A stretch of 64,000 nt of DNA. Source: Monodelphis domestica. Taxonomy: Eukaryota > Chordata > Mammalia > Didelphimorphia > Didelphidae. The stretch is taken from assembly GCF_027887165.1 (NCBI RefSeq), contig NC_077232.1, positions 18,864,755 to 18,928,754 on the forward strand, in the 5' to 3' direction. Numbering within the stretch: the stretch's first letter is position 1; each line of letters starts with the position of its first letter. A program made the translations under genes and the position numbers. The notes beneath the pieces were generated by a model, which was not told where the DNA came from, ran no database searches, and saw only the letters and a program-made list of their open reading frames with translations. This document shows, piece by piece, positions 48,061 through 58,300 of the stretch.

Positions 48061-48271
48061 GGGTTTTTTTTTGGGGGGGGGGAATGGGAATTGTGTAAGA
48101 AAATTATGAAATAAGAATTAACAACTTTTTATTAACAACACAAAAAATACTAAAGCAAATAGCATTTAAAAAATGAAATTGGATTAATGGAAAAAGAGGC
48201 ATTAGAATTCACTGAAGAAAAGAATTTTTTTTTTAAATAACAGAATTGGTCACCTGAAATCCATGATCAAA

Positions 48272-48545
48272 TCAGATGTTTTTATGATCAGATGTTTCAC
48301 ATTTCACATTTTTTCCCTTTTCTCTAGTATTGGGACACAAATTGATCCATCCCAGTGGCACCTTTTGAGTTTTCCACATTTCCTGGTTTATTGAATGTAA
48401 CACTTTAACAACATCATCTTTTAGAATTTGAAATATCTCAGCTGGAATTCTGTCACCTCCACTAGCTTTCTTATTAGTAATGTTTTCTAAAGCCCACTTG
48501 ACTTCATTCTCCAGTATGTCTGACTCTAGCTCAGAAACCATACCA
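48272..48545 (-). mobile_element. RTE/BovB-like LINE reverse transcriptase fragment
   Basis: The minus strand codes for ESDILENEVKWALENITNKKASGGDRIPAEIFQILKDDVVKVLHSI, which I recognise as the start of the reverse transcriptase of RTE-clade LINEs (motif KASGxDxIPAE, then LF/LHxI). It continues as WKTQKVPLGW and then decays after CETSDHK. About 90 codons are open by chance; both ends are lost. Not a host gene. Confidence 0.85.
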
Positions 48546-48940
48546 TCTGGGAGTTAATCTACCACGATATGCTCATCATTTATATAATGTTACATAGCAT
48601 TATTTAAACCCACTTAAATATCTAGAAAAGATGGATAGCCGATGTTGAAATTTAAGTTGGGTTAACATAATTTTAAAATGACAATAGTTTAACTTATATA
48701 ATTAGTACTATATTGATCAGATTACCAATATAAACAGGAAAACAAAATAAAAATGAAAATCATTTGAAGGAATACATGGCACAAATTAAATCACATAGAT
48801 AATGAAGAAGAAACAATAGTGACCAAGTTGAGTGTCTTGTTTACTGAGTCTCATGTTTCCACTGCTCGTAAAAGATTAGTGTTTCTCCAGAGCTGATATC
48901 TGACAGTCATTCTCTGTGAAATGACAGCCCTACCGGTTTC

Positions 48941-48990
48941 TCTCTGGTAGCAGGTAAGTGATTGAACTCTTGCATAACATCCATGGAGAA
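48941..48990 (+). promoter_or_regulatory. Relic splice acceptor of the broken receptor
   Basis: TCTCTCTGGTAGCAG keeps an acceptor AG at 48952-48953, 30 bases before the MEN codon, as in the intact genes. The next bases read GTAAGT, so the same CAG could also act as a donor. The position matching the upstream ATG of the intact receptors reads GTG (48958-48960). Confidence 0.5.
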
Positions 48991-49742
48991 TAACATGAAG
49001 GTGAACAAATTCATTTTGTAAGATTAAGAGATGCCCTAGAATTTCATTTCTTCTTCTTCATGTTGTTCATCCTTATCTACCTCATTGTGTAATTAGAAAA
49101 TTTTGTACCTTTGGACTTCATCTCCTAGCATCCCCTTCCCTTCATCCTCATGTTTGCATTTGTTACCTGTGTATATAGTTCTGTAACTCCACGTTAAGCT
49201 CTCTCTTCTCTCACAGTCGTGGCTGTTAGCTCCCTTTTTACTCTAGCTTTTTCTTTTAGTTATTATTAATAAATCTTATTAAATACAATACTTGGAGTTA
49301 TTATATATTAATTTTTAAATTTCCATCATCTCTATGATAGGGAACCTGAAAATGGTAATACTGATGTTCTGAGAGTTTCATCTCCATGCACCAATGAATT
49401 TTTTTCCTCATTAGCTTCTCTTGGGTAGATTTTGGTTATTCCTTATCTAATATACCTAAAGTTATAAGGGTATACCTTACTGAGGACAAAGTCATCTCTA
49501 CCAATGGATGTACTACCCAGGAGTTTTTCTTCATAACTTTTGCCACTGTTGAAAATTGATTCTTGGCTTCCATGGCTTATCATAGTCACACTGCAATGTA
49601 GAAATCATTATTTTACCCCACTACCATGACATCAAGTGTTTGTTCAATGCCTCATTTATTGGATAATCTTTTTCTGTCCTTCTTAATTCCTCTTTCCAAA
49701 CCAACCTTACCTTCCACCTCTCTTTCTACAGTTCCAGTGTGT

Positions 49743-49948
49743 TCTATTTTTTATTAAACTTTTCTTTCTGTCTTAGAATTGATGCTTAGTATCAGTTCAA
49801 AGACAGAAGAGTGGTGAGGGATAGACAATTGGGGGATAAGTGAGTTGCCCAGGGTCACACAGTTCAGAAGGGTCTGAAACCAAATTTTAACTCAGGACAC
49901 TCCATCTCTATGCCTCATACTCTATCCACTGAGCTATCTAGCTGTCCC
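49743..49948 (-). mobile_element. tRNA-derived marsupial SINE inside the broken receptor
   Basis: ATTAAACTTTTCTTTCTGTCTTAG to CATTCTATCCACTGAGCTATCTAGCTGTCCC-like head, more diverged than the other copies, so an older insertion. Confidence 0.8.
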
Positions 49949-50017
49949 AGGCCATCACTCATTCTGTGACATTCTTCCATTTCCCTATTCCTGAATCCCA
50001 TTAAAAAATACACACAC

Positions 50018-50155
50018 ATTTATATGTGTGTGTGTGTGTATGATTCACTAATATATGTATATTTATATATATAAAGAATAGTACATTTATATGCATATAT
50101 ACACATATGTGTATATGTGTACATATATAATGACATAGACACAGACATATATATT
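50018..50155. repeat. (TG)n and TA/CA-rich run
   Basis: TGTGTGTGTG followed by mixed ATATGTATAC units within the broken receptor. Confidence 0.85.
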
Positions 50156-50499
50156 GTTCTTTGTCATAAGAAGATTAAAGGCCACTTAAACACTCTTGAA
50201 CATCTTGATTACTTCCTCACCATCTTGGAGATCCCCTTAATTGTGAGTTGACAGAAATATACATTTGAGATTCCCACATTCTTGCAGTGTTAAAATTTTA
50301 TAGAACAATAATATTTATGGACTTCAAACCCAATTTTCACCTATGGACATGGACAAAATCTCATCTATTCTCTAACTCATGGTCATTCCCTTGTTGAACC
50401 CTCTTGTCTACATAAGAAAATTTATAGCTACTTTTTGGAGCAAAGAAATTGAAACAGTGAATACCTATCAATTGATGACATACTAAAAAGTGTAGAAAA

Positions 50500-50625
50500 G
50501 AAAGGAAGAAAAAGAAAGGGGCAGGGAGGGGGGAGAAGAGAGGAGAAATGAGAAGAGGAAAGAGGAAGAGAGGGGAGAGAACAGAGGGGAGGATAAAGAG
50601 GGGAGTGATGGAAGGAAGTGTTGGG
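50500..50625. repeat. Purine-rich (GGGA/GAAA)n run
   Basis: AG-only stretch with short GGGAGAG units. 50640-51300 has the texture of an L1 5' region (weak). Confidence 0.85.
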
Positions 50626-51309
50626 GTTCAACTGAGAACTAAGCTTAGAACAAATTCCAGAAACATACCTTTGTCTCAAATAAGAGCAAAGTGGTGACTC
50701 AGTTCAAATTCTTAGCACAGCACATAAACTTTCAGGGGAATGATGAGGGCAGGAAGCAAGATCAAAGAGGAGCCAAACAACCAGTCACTCTGATCTTATG
50801 AGCTTTCTAGTGGGCTAACAGTGACTGAAACTAGTAGAATTTTGCTGAAATTCATCTGTATACAAGCTAACAGACCCAACCATAGACCAGGAGGGCAGGG
50901 ATCTCTCCAGATCCACAACTTTTGAAAGTATTGAAAACTTTCAAAGATCAGAAGGACATAAAGTGACAGAAGACCAAGTCCTCTTCCCTCCACATGAATA
51001 AACAGACTCCAAAAATAATGAAGTTCAGAGTCAGGGTGGCTGGAAGAATGAGAAGAAGGAAAAACCAGAACCAACTAAAGAACTATTGTGATAACAGAGG
51101 ATCTCAAAACAATGACTTGAAAATATCTATAAAGCATTAATCTAAGAGAAAAATTTATATTTGATACAAGACTAGAAGGAAATACCTAAAAGAATAAAAG
51201 GTATTTTAAAAATGGAACCAATTCAGAGCAATAGAAGATAGACAAAAAAGGCAAGAGCTAGGAAAAGAAAGATTTTTAAAAATGAAAGAACTCTAAAGAG
51301 TGAAGAAAT

Positions 51310-52090
51310 CATTGCTTTCTAAGACCCTACACTTTCTTTTTGACATCCAGTGTCACATTTGATCTTCAAAGCAGCACTTTGAACAAAGTCTGAGAGACAA
51401 TATTACACTCATTTTGCATTTGAGTAATTAAGGCTTAAAATAAGTCAGGGATTTGCCCAAGGTCACACTACTAGAAGGCAACAAAACCAGAATTTGAAGT
51501 CTGGTGTTTTGCTTTTCCTTGGCTATTTCCTTTTCATTCCCATAACAATGAGCTAAGAAGGACCAAGACATTTTTAGGAAATTATCTCCCTAGGCAACCA
51601 GCATTGAGTCTCTAGAGTTGCAATAAATTTTAATGGCTTACTTTGTTTACGGATGATAATAGACTTTCCTGATGTCTCCAAGGGGACATAGTCTCCTAAG
51701 AGTCATCATATCCTCAGATCTATATTAAGTACCACATTGATATCTACCTCTAGACACTCAAATCAAAATGAGACTATGACATTTCATTGAAGTGAAAGCA
51801 ACATGGATCAGAAATCATATGAGTCATTAATTTATTTAGCCTCTATTGTTCATCTTGTGACTGAGCAGAAGGTCACTATGTCTACTACCAATGTAGAAGC
51901 AGTGGGCAGAGATGATCTTTTCTGACGTGGGCACCTTTGGACACTAAACACCTGGTGCAAAGGAACAAGACCAATAAAAATGTCACTAATTTCCTAAGCT
52001 TGGAACCTCATCCCCAATCCTATCAGGTTGCTTGACCCCTTTCTCCTCTGTGAAGATTTATCAACATTTCTTGAGGATTCAGGTAGGTCT
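51310..52090 (+). promoter_or_regulatory. Putative promoter and first non-coding exon of receptor 4 (block D)
   Basis: Fourth copy of the block: SINE relic (51310-51510), TTTTAATGGCTTACTTTG at 51628-51645, TCTCCTAAGAG at 51692-51702 (identical to block A), a GAGTCATTAATTTATTTAGCCTC stretch, and a donor TCAG|GTAGGT with the exon ending at 52082. The fitting acceptor at 57090-57091 gives an intron of 5.0 kb. The conserved order over four copies supports function, but exon use is inferred. Confidence 0.55.
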
Positions 52091-52728
52091 TGGGAAATTC
52101 AGTTTCAGAATGTGGGCCTTATCTAAGAGTGGAAGTCAACATGCTCTACTAGATAGATTGATGGTGTCCTTGGAACCACTGTGAATCTTAAAATAGCTCA
52201 AACTATACCTTAGAAGATTTGCTTAAGCTATTCCCCTATTGTAACAATGGAGATACTTGGTCAGGAATGTATTGAGAACTTTTAAAATTACTCCACCCTG
52301 TTCAGACAGTGCCTTAGGGGAAGATAAAGTTGTAAACTTCTGATTGAACAATGAAAAGTCCCCAACTTATACTTATAGTAAAGTTAGAACCTTAAGCTAG
52401 GTCAAGTTTTAGATCTAATACAAAAGGGTGCTAAATACCTATAAAGGTTAAATTAATCACTAAAAGGTCAAGCAACTTACAAAAGGCAAACTTAACAAAA
52501 GAAGTGTGAAGTACTCAGAGGATTTAATCTAACCAGAGAAGGTGAGAACAAAAGAAGATGTGAGCTAAGAATGGGCAGTCCTGGGAAAAGGCATCTATTG
52601 AGATTGGTAGATGTGAAACTTTAGGGGAGGTGACACAAGAGAAAATTTCTTTAAAAGGAAGGGGAGTTTGAAATTGAGTTAGTTGGAGTTGGGAGTTTTT
52701 GGATTGGAAGTTAGTTGGAGTTGAAGTT

Positions 52729-53306
52729 GTCAACTAGAAAAAACACAGAACTACTAAATAGTCAAAATCACTCTTTAATCAAGGGAAAAGGGGTTAGCGC
52801 TACTAATACGACAACAGAGCTGCTTCCCAAGACTGCACAGAGTCAAGACACCCTGGTCACTAGCCCCTGGGAGTGCCACTGACTCAGGATGGACTCCAAG
52901 GAACAAGAGAACTTGGGGAGCCTATATACCACTCTAGATGACCTGGGGGGTTTAGGATTAGAGGGAGAGTTGATTGACTTTACAATGGTGAGAAAGGAAA
53001 ATGAGTTCCAGACAGGAATAACAGTGAGGGGCTGATGCCCTACAATGGATACAAAAGGGAAAGACTCAGTCCAGGTCTGGGTCACCTTGGTCATGGACCT
53101 TAGCCTAGGGGGAGAAACCATTGGGACAAAAGGGATGCTTAATATTGGGTGGGATGAACTGTTCCCACCCAAACTACCAGGAAGTCCATTGTCTGGTGAA
53201 AAGGGACCTTCCCTCAGGGAGAAACCTCTCCTGCAACAAGGTCAAAACCTGGGGTTTCTACACTCAAACTAAATAAACTGGGGATCTCTAGATTTCCATG
53301 TTGACA
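52729..53306 (-). mobile_element. Solo LTR fossil, nested
   Basis: TGTCAACTAG to CCATGTTGACA with a 4-base flanking repeat AAGT (52725-52728 and 53307-53310). Same family and orientation as 33800-34373. It is younger than the LTR that holds it. Confidence 0.75.
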
Positions 53307-53414
53307 AAGTTCGGAGGTTTGGAGCTTACTTGAAGACAAACTTGTGGTGGGTGATAAAGACTGACTCACTCTCCCTTAGGCTCAGACCTAGCCATTTGGC
53401 CTAGACCCTTGCTA

Positions 53415-53416
<2 letters not shown>

Positions 53417-53462
<46 letters not shown>

Positions 53463-53478
53463 GTCTCTCTCTCTCTTT
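53417..53478. repeat. (TC)n microsatellite
   Basis: Nearly pure TC run inside the outer LTR. Confidence 0.95.
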
Positions 53479-53644
53479 CCCTTAATTCCTTCATTTGTAT
53501 TAATTAAAACCCAGCTGACTTGGGTATTTTCATATTTGGAAATTTTTCCCATGGTGACCACTTAATTTTAGATTTAAAATCAAGACACTAAAAATTATCT
53601 CTACAGTTTGGCCAAAACCTTTACAGTTTTGGCAAACCACATTT

Positions 53645-53840
53645 TCACGGTTATACCACTATGACCTAGGTTTAAATATTGCCTCTATGTATCCATGAGA
53701 AAATCATTTAGACCCTCACATTTTCATTTTTCTTTACTATAAAGTGGGAATAATAAGAGTTATTGTCAGGATTTATTGAGATAATATTTTTAAAGTTTTT
53801 CTAAACTTTGAAATGGAAATAGATGTTAGTTAATATTCCT
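53645..53840 (+). mobile_element. MIR-like SINE in the putative first intron of receptor 4
   Basis: CTATGACCTAGGTTTAAATATTGCC, AAAATCATTTAGACCCTC, TTACTATAAAGTGGGAATAATAAG. It is at the place expected from blocks A and C once the LTRs are subtracted. Confidence 0.6.
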
Positions 53841-54764
53841 AAAATCCACCTTACATGATTTTGAAGACCTTTTGCATGCTGGTTGTCTTCCTCTCACTAC
53901 AGATGAGTAATTCTTAACATGAAATCTATAGATATATCCATGGATAGATTTCAAGGGTCTTATGGACTATGAATAACTAAAATTACATTTTTTGAGTTAT
54001 TTTGTGTTTACATTGTAATGTTATTATTTTCATTATATCCATTCAAACATCTTACTGTGTTAAAGTTCCGTAGAGTTTACCAGACTGCTTTGTGTTCTAT
54101 AATACCTAAAGAAGTTTAGAACATGTTTCCAGAACTTATCCACCTTGTTCCTAAAATAAAGAACTCAGACCTAAATAAATGCTCTAGAAGACAAGGAAAG
54201 AGAGAATTGTCAACATGGAAAAAAAGAAGCAGAGAAAAGAAATGGATACCAACATCATGACAAAATTAAGTAGGACTAGGGACTAGCTGTGTCATTTGAT
54301 TGTTAAAAGTGACCCTTGAATGAAGAAAGTTTCTACCAGTGAAGCTTCTCTTTAGCAGAGTCTTAGAGAGATGCCTAGTGCACTAAGAAGTTAAGTTACT
54401 TATCCAGGATCACAGGGGTAATATGTGTCTAGGACAAGTCTTGTGCCTGGGCTTTCTAGATCAATTCTCTTTCCCTTTAGATGCATACCCTCACATGTAT
54501 AGGCTGCTATAAATTTTAAAAAATCAATTATACTGAGAGGTTAAGATGAAAAAGTGGAAATATCATCAAGAGAAAGAAAGGGCAGAAAGATATAAAAGAA
54601 ATTTATTGAATGTGAAGGGAAGAAAAAAGCTGAATTAACATTTTGATTAAATGTTTGCCCACAAGATAATCTTTTTGTCGTTGTTGTTGGAGTGACAAAT
54701 CAATGAGCAGTTGCCTGTGTAGAGAGAGAGGAGAGAGGCATGGTGGACCTAAATATAATAGTAA

Positions 54765-55020
54765 TAGCAATAACAGGTATTTCAATAGCACTTTATGGTT
54801 TACAAATCATTTTGCTTATATTTTTTCATTTGGTCCTTACAACAACTCTGTGAAGCAGACACTATTACTGTCACCATTTCAAAAGTGAGGAACTTGAAAC
54901 CGAGACTCACAAATTACTGTCCTAACATCACACAGTTAGACAAATAAGTTTCTCAGGCATGATATGAACGAAGATCTTCTTGACTCTACATCTAGTTTTC
55001 CATCCACCATTCCACCTACA
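54765..55020. mobile_element. CORE-SINE-like relic
   Basis: TAGCACTTTATGGTTTACAAATCATTTTGC, CCTTACAACAACTCTGTGAAGCAG, CATCACACAGTTAGACAAATAAG. From 53850 to 54760 and 55020 to 56270 nothing else is recognised. Confidence 0.6.
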
Positions 55021-56278
55021 TTCCTGAAATATATACCAACAATAGAGAGGGAAGAAGAGAAGCTTCTCACTTCTTTGTATTATTTTCTTTAGATTTTCAA
55101 AAATATAGAAGCTGTGGAAGAATTGGCTAAAAGCAATGGAAGGTAGGTACTCACATGAATGGAGGAGTTACAATGGGAAAATGGCACTTAAAGAGGAGTG
55201 GAAATGAAGACATTAAAGAATATTTCTCATTGTGGAATGATTCATAGTTTTGATTTGGAGACAAGGCCTTATATTTGGCTTTGTTTTGGGACAATATTGA
55301 CAAATTTGTAGACATGTTATATGAGAAGAAATGTTTATCTTTTTATGAACCCCATTAGATATGGTGTGACTCCCCACTGGCAGCCAACATCCAGAAAGGA
55401 GATGAAAGATTGGGTAACCGGGCCTTTGGGATACTAAAGGCTTTGACTTGATGATTCAGAACTCAGAAAAATTTCTGTAACAAGATATTTCTTCCACTTG
55501 AGATTGCTTCCTTTATGAAATAATAATTCTAAGAATAAGGTATAGCAGAAAAATGCAGAAGAGGACAATATTCATAAATTAAATAACATAAGAATGAGAT
55601 AGAAAAGAGATTTAATCCAAAATTTCTATCTTCATGAGGGACACAGAATAAAGAGAACCAAAGCAAGGATTTTTATAGCTCAGGAATTAGAGAGCAAGGT
55701 TTAAGGGCAAAAGACTATAAGGAGTGGGAAAAGGAATAAGGAAGAAAAACAACAAACATCAAGGAAAGCTTACAAGAATTGATAGTAAGAAAATATTACT
55801 TAAACTAAGAGGTTAGAGATGGTGGGAGGGTGAAAGATTATAAAGTATATGCTAACTTACAAATGGGATAAGAAATTGAGGGAATAAATAAAAAAGAAAA
55901 TGATTTAAATATCAACTTATATTTTAAGAAAGAGGAAGGGAAGAAAAGAAGAATGAAGCAGGGAGAGAAAGAAAAAGTATGGGAAGGAAGGAAAAAATGT
56001 TCATAGGAGCACATTTTCTAATAACCAAGAATTGAAAATATAAGTTGAGTGTCCATCAATTAGGAAAATGCTGAGTGAATTTTGATATGTGAATAAAATG
56101 AAATAGAAATTTTCCACAAGAAATTATGAATGTGAAAAATTGGTAAATCATGGGAAAAATACAAATGGATACAGAGTGAATTAAATAGGAATAAGAAAAA
56201 TAATATACACAACATATAGAAAGAAAAATGAAATTAAAATGATGTAGAATTAAAATAAAAAACCTTAACTCTATAGAA

Positions 56279-56707
56279 CAGTGATGGTGAACCTATGACA
56301 CACTTGTCAAAGATGACACACAAAGCTCTCTCTGTGGGTACATAGCCACCTATCCCCCAGAGTTAATTACTAGAAAGGCAGAAAGATGCAGACAGAGCTT
56401 CTCCCTTCCCCCTCTCCACAGCACCTGATGACATTTTTTCACATCACCTGCCCCTCTGCCCAGCAGCCAAATGAGAGTTTACAGGGTGTAAGGTGGGCAG
56501 TTCACAGGCAGCAGAGCTGAAGGGGAATGAGTGCTCAGGACACTCCCTTTCTCCTCTCTACACTAGCTGAGGACATTCTTCACGTCACTTGCCCCTCTGC
56601 CCAGGGGTGCAGAGCACTTGGTGGGGGGAATGGGCATGGTACATGATCTGGGGTGTGGGGTGGGGGAAGGGACCAGCATTTCATCCCTAAAAGGTTCACC
56701 ATCACTA
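56279..56707. mobile_element. Non-autonomous hAT DNA transposon
   Basis: Inverted ends CAGTGATGGTGAACCT and AGGTTCACCATCACTA; 8-base target repeat CTATAGAA (56271-56278) and TTATAGAA (56708-56715), one mismatch. 429 bases, no transposase. End sequence and target length are those of hAT/Charlie-type elements. It lies in the putative first intron of receptor 4, about 0.4 kb before its acceptor. Two repeats of a CACCTGCCCCTCTGCCCAG-like unit lie inside. Confidence 0.88.
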
Positions 56708-57080
56708 TTATAGAATATCTGAGAAAAATTCACTACCAGCAATATAGAGATGAGAGACTTTGCATATGGTTATATACTTATAGATATACATGTATTAGTA
56801 GGCAGTTCTTAACTAATTTATTTTTTCTTTTAAAATTATGATTCCAAGGGAAGGTTCATAGGATATGTTTTAAATTGAATGTAATATAAAAAGGTACTCA
56901 TAAAATTATTTTTAAATAAATATTTTGGAATAAGTTCAATGAAAGGTTGAGGAATGGATGCCATGATGACCATCTAGGTTCTCCTGATGTCAGTCACTTA
57001 TTTCTACCATTTGAAAAAATAGGTTTATGAACATGGTTTTTATTTTGACATTGTACAGAAATAATTTCTTTTTTTCCCCT

Positions 57081-57131
57081 TCTAATTGTAGATCAATGAT
57101 CCTGTTCCCAAATGGCATGTATAGAGAATAG
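57081..57131 (+). promoter_or_regulatory. Splice acceptor and overlapping upstream ORF of receptor 4
   Basis: A long pyrimidine tract ends in TCTAATTGTAG with the AG at 57090-57091. The ATG at 57096 opens an 11-residue frame that ends at 57129-57131, beyond the receptor start at 57112. Confidence 0.6.
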
Positions 57132-58047
57132 CACAGAAGTAAATGAATTCATCTTAGTAGGATTAACAGATATTCCAGAGCTTCGGGTTTTTCTCTGCAT
57201 AATATTCCTCCTCATTTACCTTTTCACCTTAATAGGAAACCTGGGTTTGGTAGCCTTGATTTTAGAGGATTCTTCTCTTCATACTCCAATGTACATTTTC
57301 CTCAGTGGCCTATCTCTGATAGATTTAGGTGCTTCCACAACTATCATTCCTAAAGTGATTGCTGGGATTCTCACAAGAGACAAGACCATTTCCTATAATA
57401 GTTGTGCTACACAAATGTTCTTCTTTGCAAATTTTGCCACTATTGAAAATTTTCTGTTGGCCTCTATGGCCTATGACCGCTATGTGGCTGTATGTAAGCC
57501 CCTACATTACTCTACCATCATGACATCAAAGATGTGTTTTGGTCTAATCATTGGTTCTTATTTCTGTGGCTTACTAAATGCTTCCATCCACATTGGCTTC
57601 ATTTTCAGTCTCTCTTTCTGTGGTTCCAATGTTGTGAATCACTTCTTCTGTGATATTCCTCCAATCTTGACTCTCTCTTGCTCAGATATCCGCTTCACTG
57701 AATTATTGGTTTGTATAATAGGAGCATTCAATATGTCTTTTGCTATTCTTGTCATTGTGACCTCCTACCTCTCAATCTTCATTGCCATTCTGAGGATCCG
57801 CTCTACTGAGGGTCGTCAGAAAGCCTTCTTCACTTGTGCTTCTCATATCTTTGCAGTGTTCTTATTCTTTGGGGCAACCATCTACATGTATCTCCAACCC
57901 TCTTCAGTTCATTCCATGGACACAGATAAAATGGCCTCTGTATTCTACACCATGATCATCCCCATGCTGAACCCTTTGGTTTATAGTTTAAGAAACAAAG
58001 ATGTCAAAAATGCTTTCAGAAAAGCTACTAGAGGAAAGAATCATTAG
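57112..58047 (+). CDS. Odorant receptor 4, divergent OR5B-like, 311 aa, intact
   Basis: Seven-helix odorant receptor. Motifs: sequon NST at residue 6, [13 protein letters not shown] at 56-68 (Ile and Gly where the others have Phe and Asn), [10 protein letters not shown] at 119-128 with the standard [17 protein letters not shown] loop, [13 protein letters not shown] (the others have [13 protein letters not shown]), [12 protein letters not shown] and a short basic tail RKATRGKNH. The helix 2-3 region ([22 protein letters not shown]) differs most from receptors 1-3, so this is an older branch, still nearest to OR5B in my reading. The first ATG is used as start because its fourth codon is ATA, so no MEN start exists here. 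Confidence 0.92.
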   Translation: MACIENSTEVNEFILVGLTDIPELRVFLCIIFLLIYLFTLIGNLGLVALILEDSSLHTPMYIFLSGLSLIDLGASTTIIPKVIAGILTRDKTISYNSCATQMFFFANFATIENFLLASMAYDRYVAVCKPLHYSTIMTSKMCFGLIIGSYFCGLLNASIHIGFIFSLSFCGSNVVNHFFCDIPPILTLSCSDIRFTELLVCIIGAFNMSFAILVIVTSYLSIFIAILRIRSTEGRQKAFFTCASHIFAVFLFFGATIYMYLQPSSVHSMDTDKMASVFYTMIIPMLNPLVYSLRNKDVKNAFRKATRGKNH

Positions 58048-58129
58048 TCTTATTCTAATTAAGGTGGAAGGATAACTTAGCTAATGTTTTCTGAACACTA
58101 ATCCCTAGTTCCAGATATTTTATTAAGAT

Positions 58130-58300
58130 CAAGTTGACCTCATCAAGAGAAAGTACAATGATTGAAAAGAGTGGTACTGGAGAACTTGGGAGTGACCATG
58201 ATATGCATAATGACTGCGCCATTCTAGATGGATGTCTGAGCAAATTAGTTCACTTATCTCAGAATTAATTGTTTTTTTTTCCTGTAAATTGGACGGATGA
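58130..58300 (+). mobile_element. MIR-like SINE relic
   Basis: ATGATTGAAAAGAGTGGTACTGGAG, TGAGCAAATTAGTTCACTTATCTCAG. Weak and diverged. From 58300 to 61190 no gene or clear repeat is seen; a frame of 162 codons at 59062-59550 has no recognisable domain and a low-complexity Arg/Glu/Gly centre. Confidence 0.4.

Larger units (their letters stand above)
48983..50420 (+). pseudogene. Broken OR5B-like odorant receptor with two insertions
   Basis: Recognisable pieces in order: MENNMKVNKFIL then an early stop near 49019; helix 1 to about 49085; foreign sequence about 49086-49328; helix 2-3 (IGNLKMVILMF, LHAPMNFF, FGYSLSNIPKVI, EDKVISTNGCTT); a decayed MAYDRH region (MAYHSHTA) near 49572; helix 4; a reverse SINE at 49743-49948 splitting the HHFFCDIPP loop; a TG and TA run at 50018-50150; and a helix 6-7 end near 50330-50410. 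Several stops and frame changes are present. The insert at 49086-49328 has its own AATAAA signal near 49270. Long dead, since it has collected at least three later insertions or expansions. Confidence 0.88.
52180..53634 (+). mobile_element. Solo LTR fossil holding a second LTR
   Basis: Begins TGTGAATC and ends TTTTGGCA, flanked by a 6-base repeat AACCAC at 52174-52179 and 53635-53640. It lies 97 bases after the putative donor of block D. Another LTR (52729-53306) is inserted inside it, and a TC microsatellite lies at 53417-53478. Confidence 0.65.

Noticed and set aside
48272-48541. Minus-strand frame as a host gene
   Set aside because: The sequence is recognisable RTE-type reverse transcriptase and is cut at both ends.
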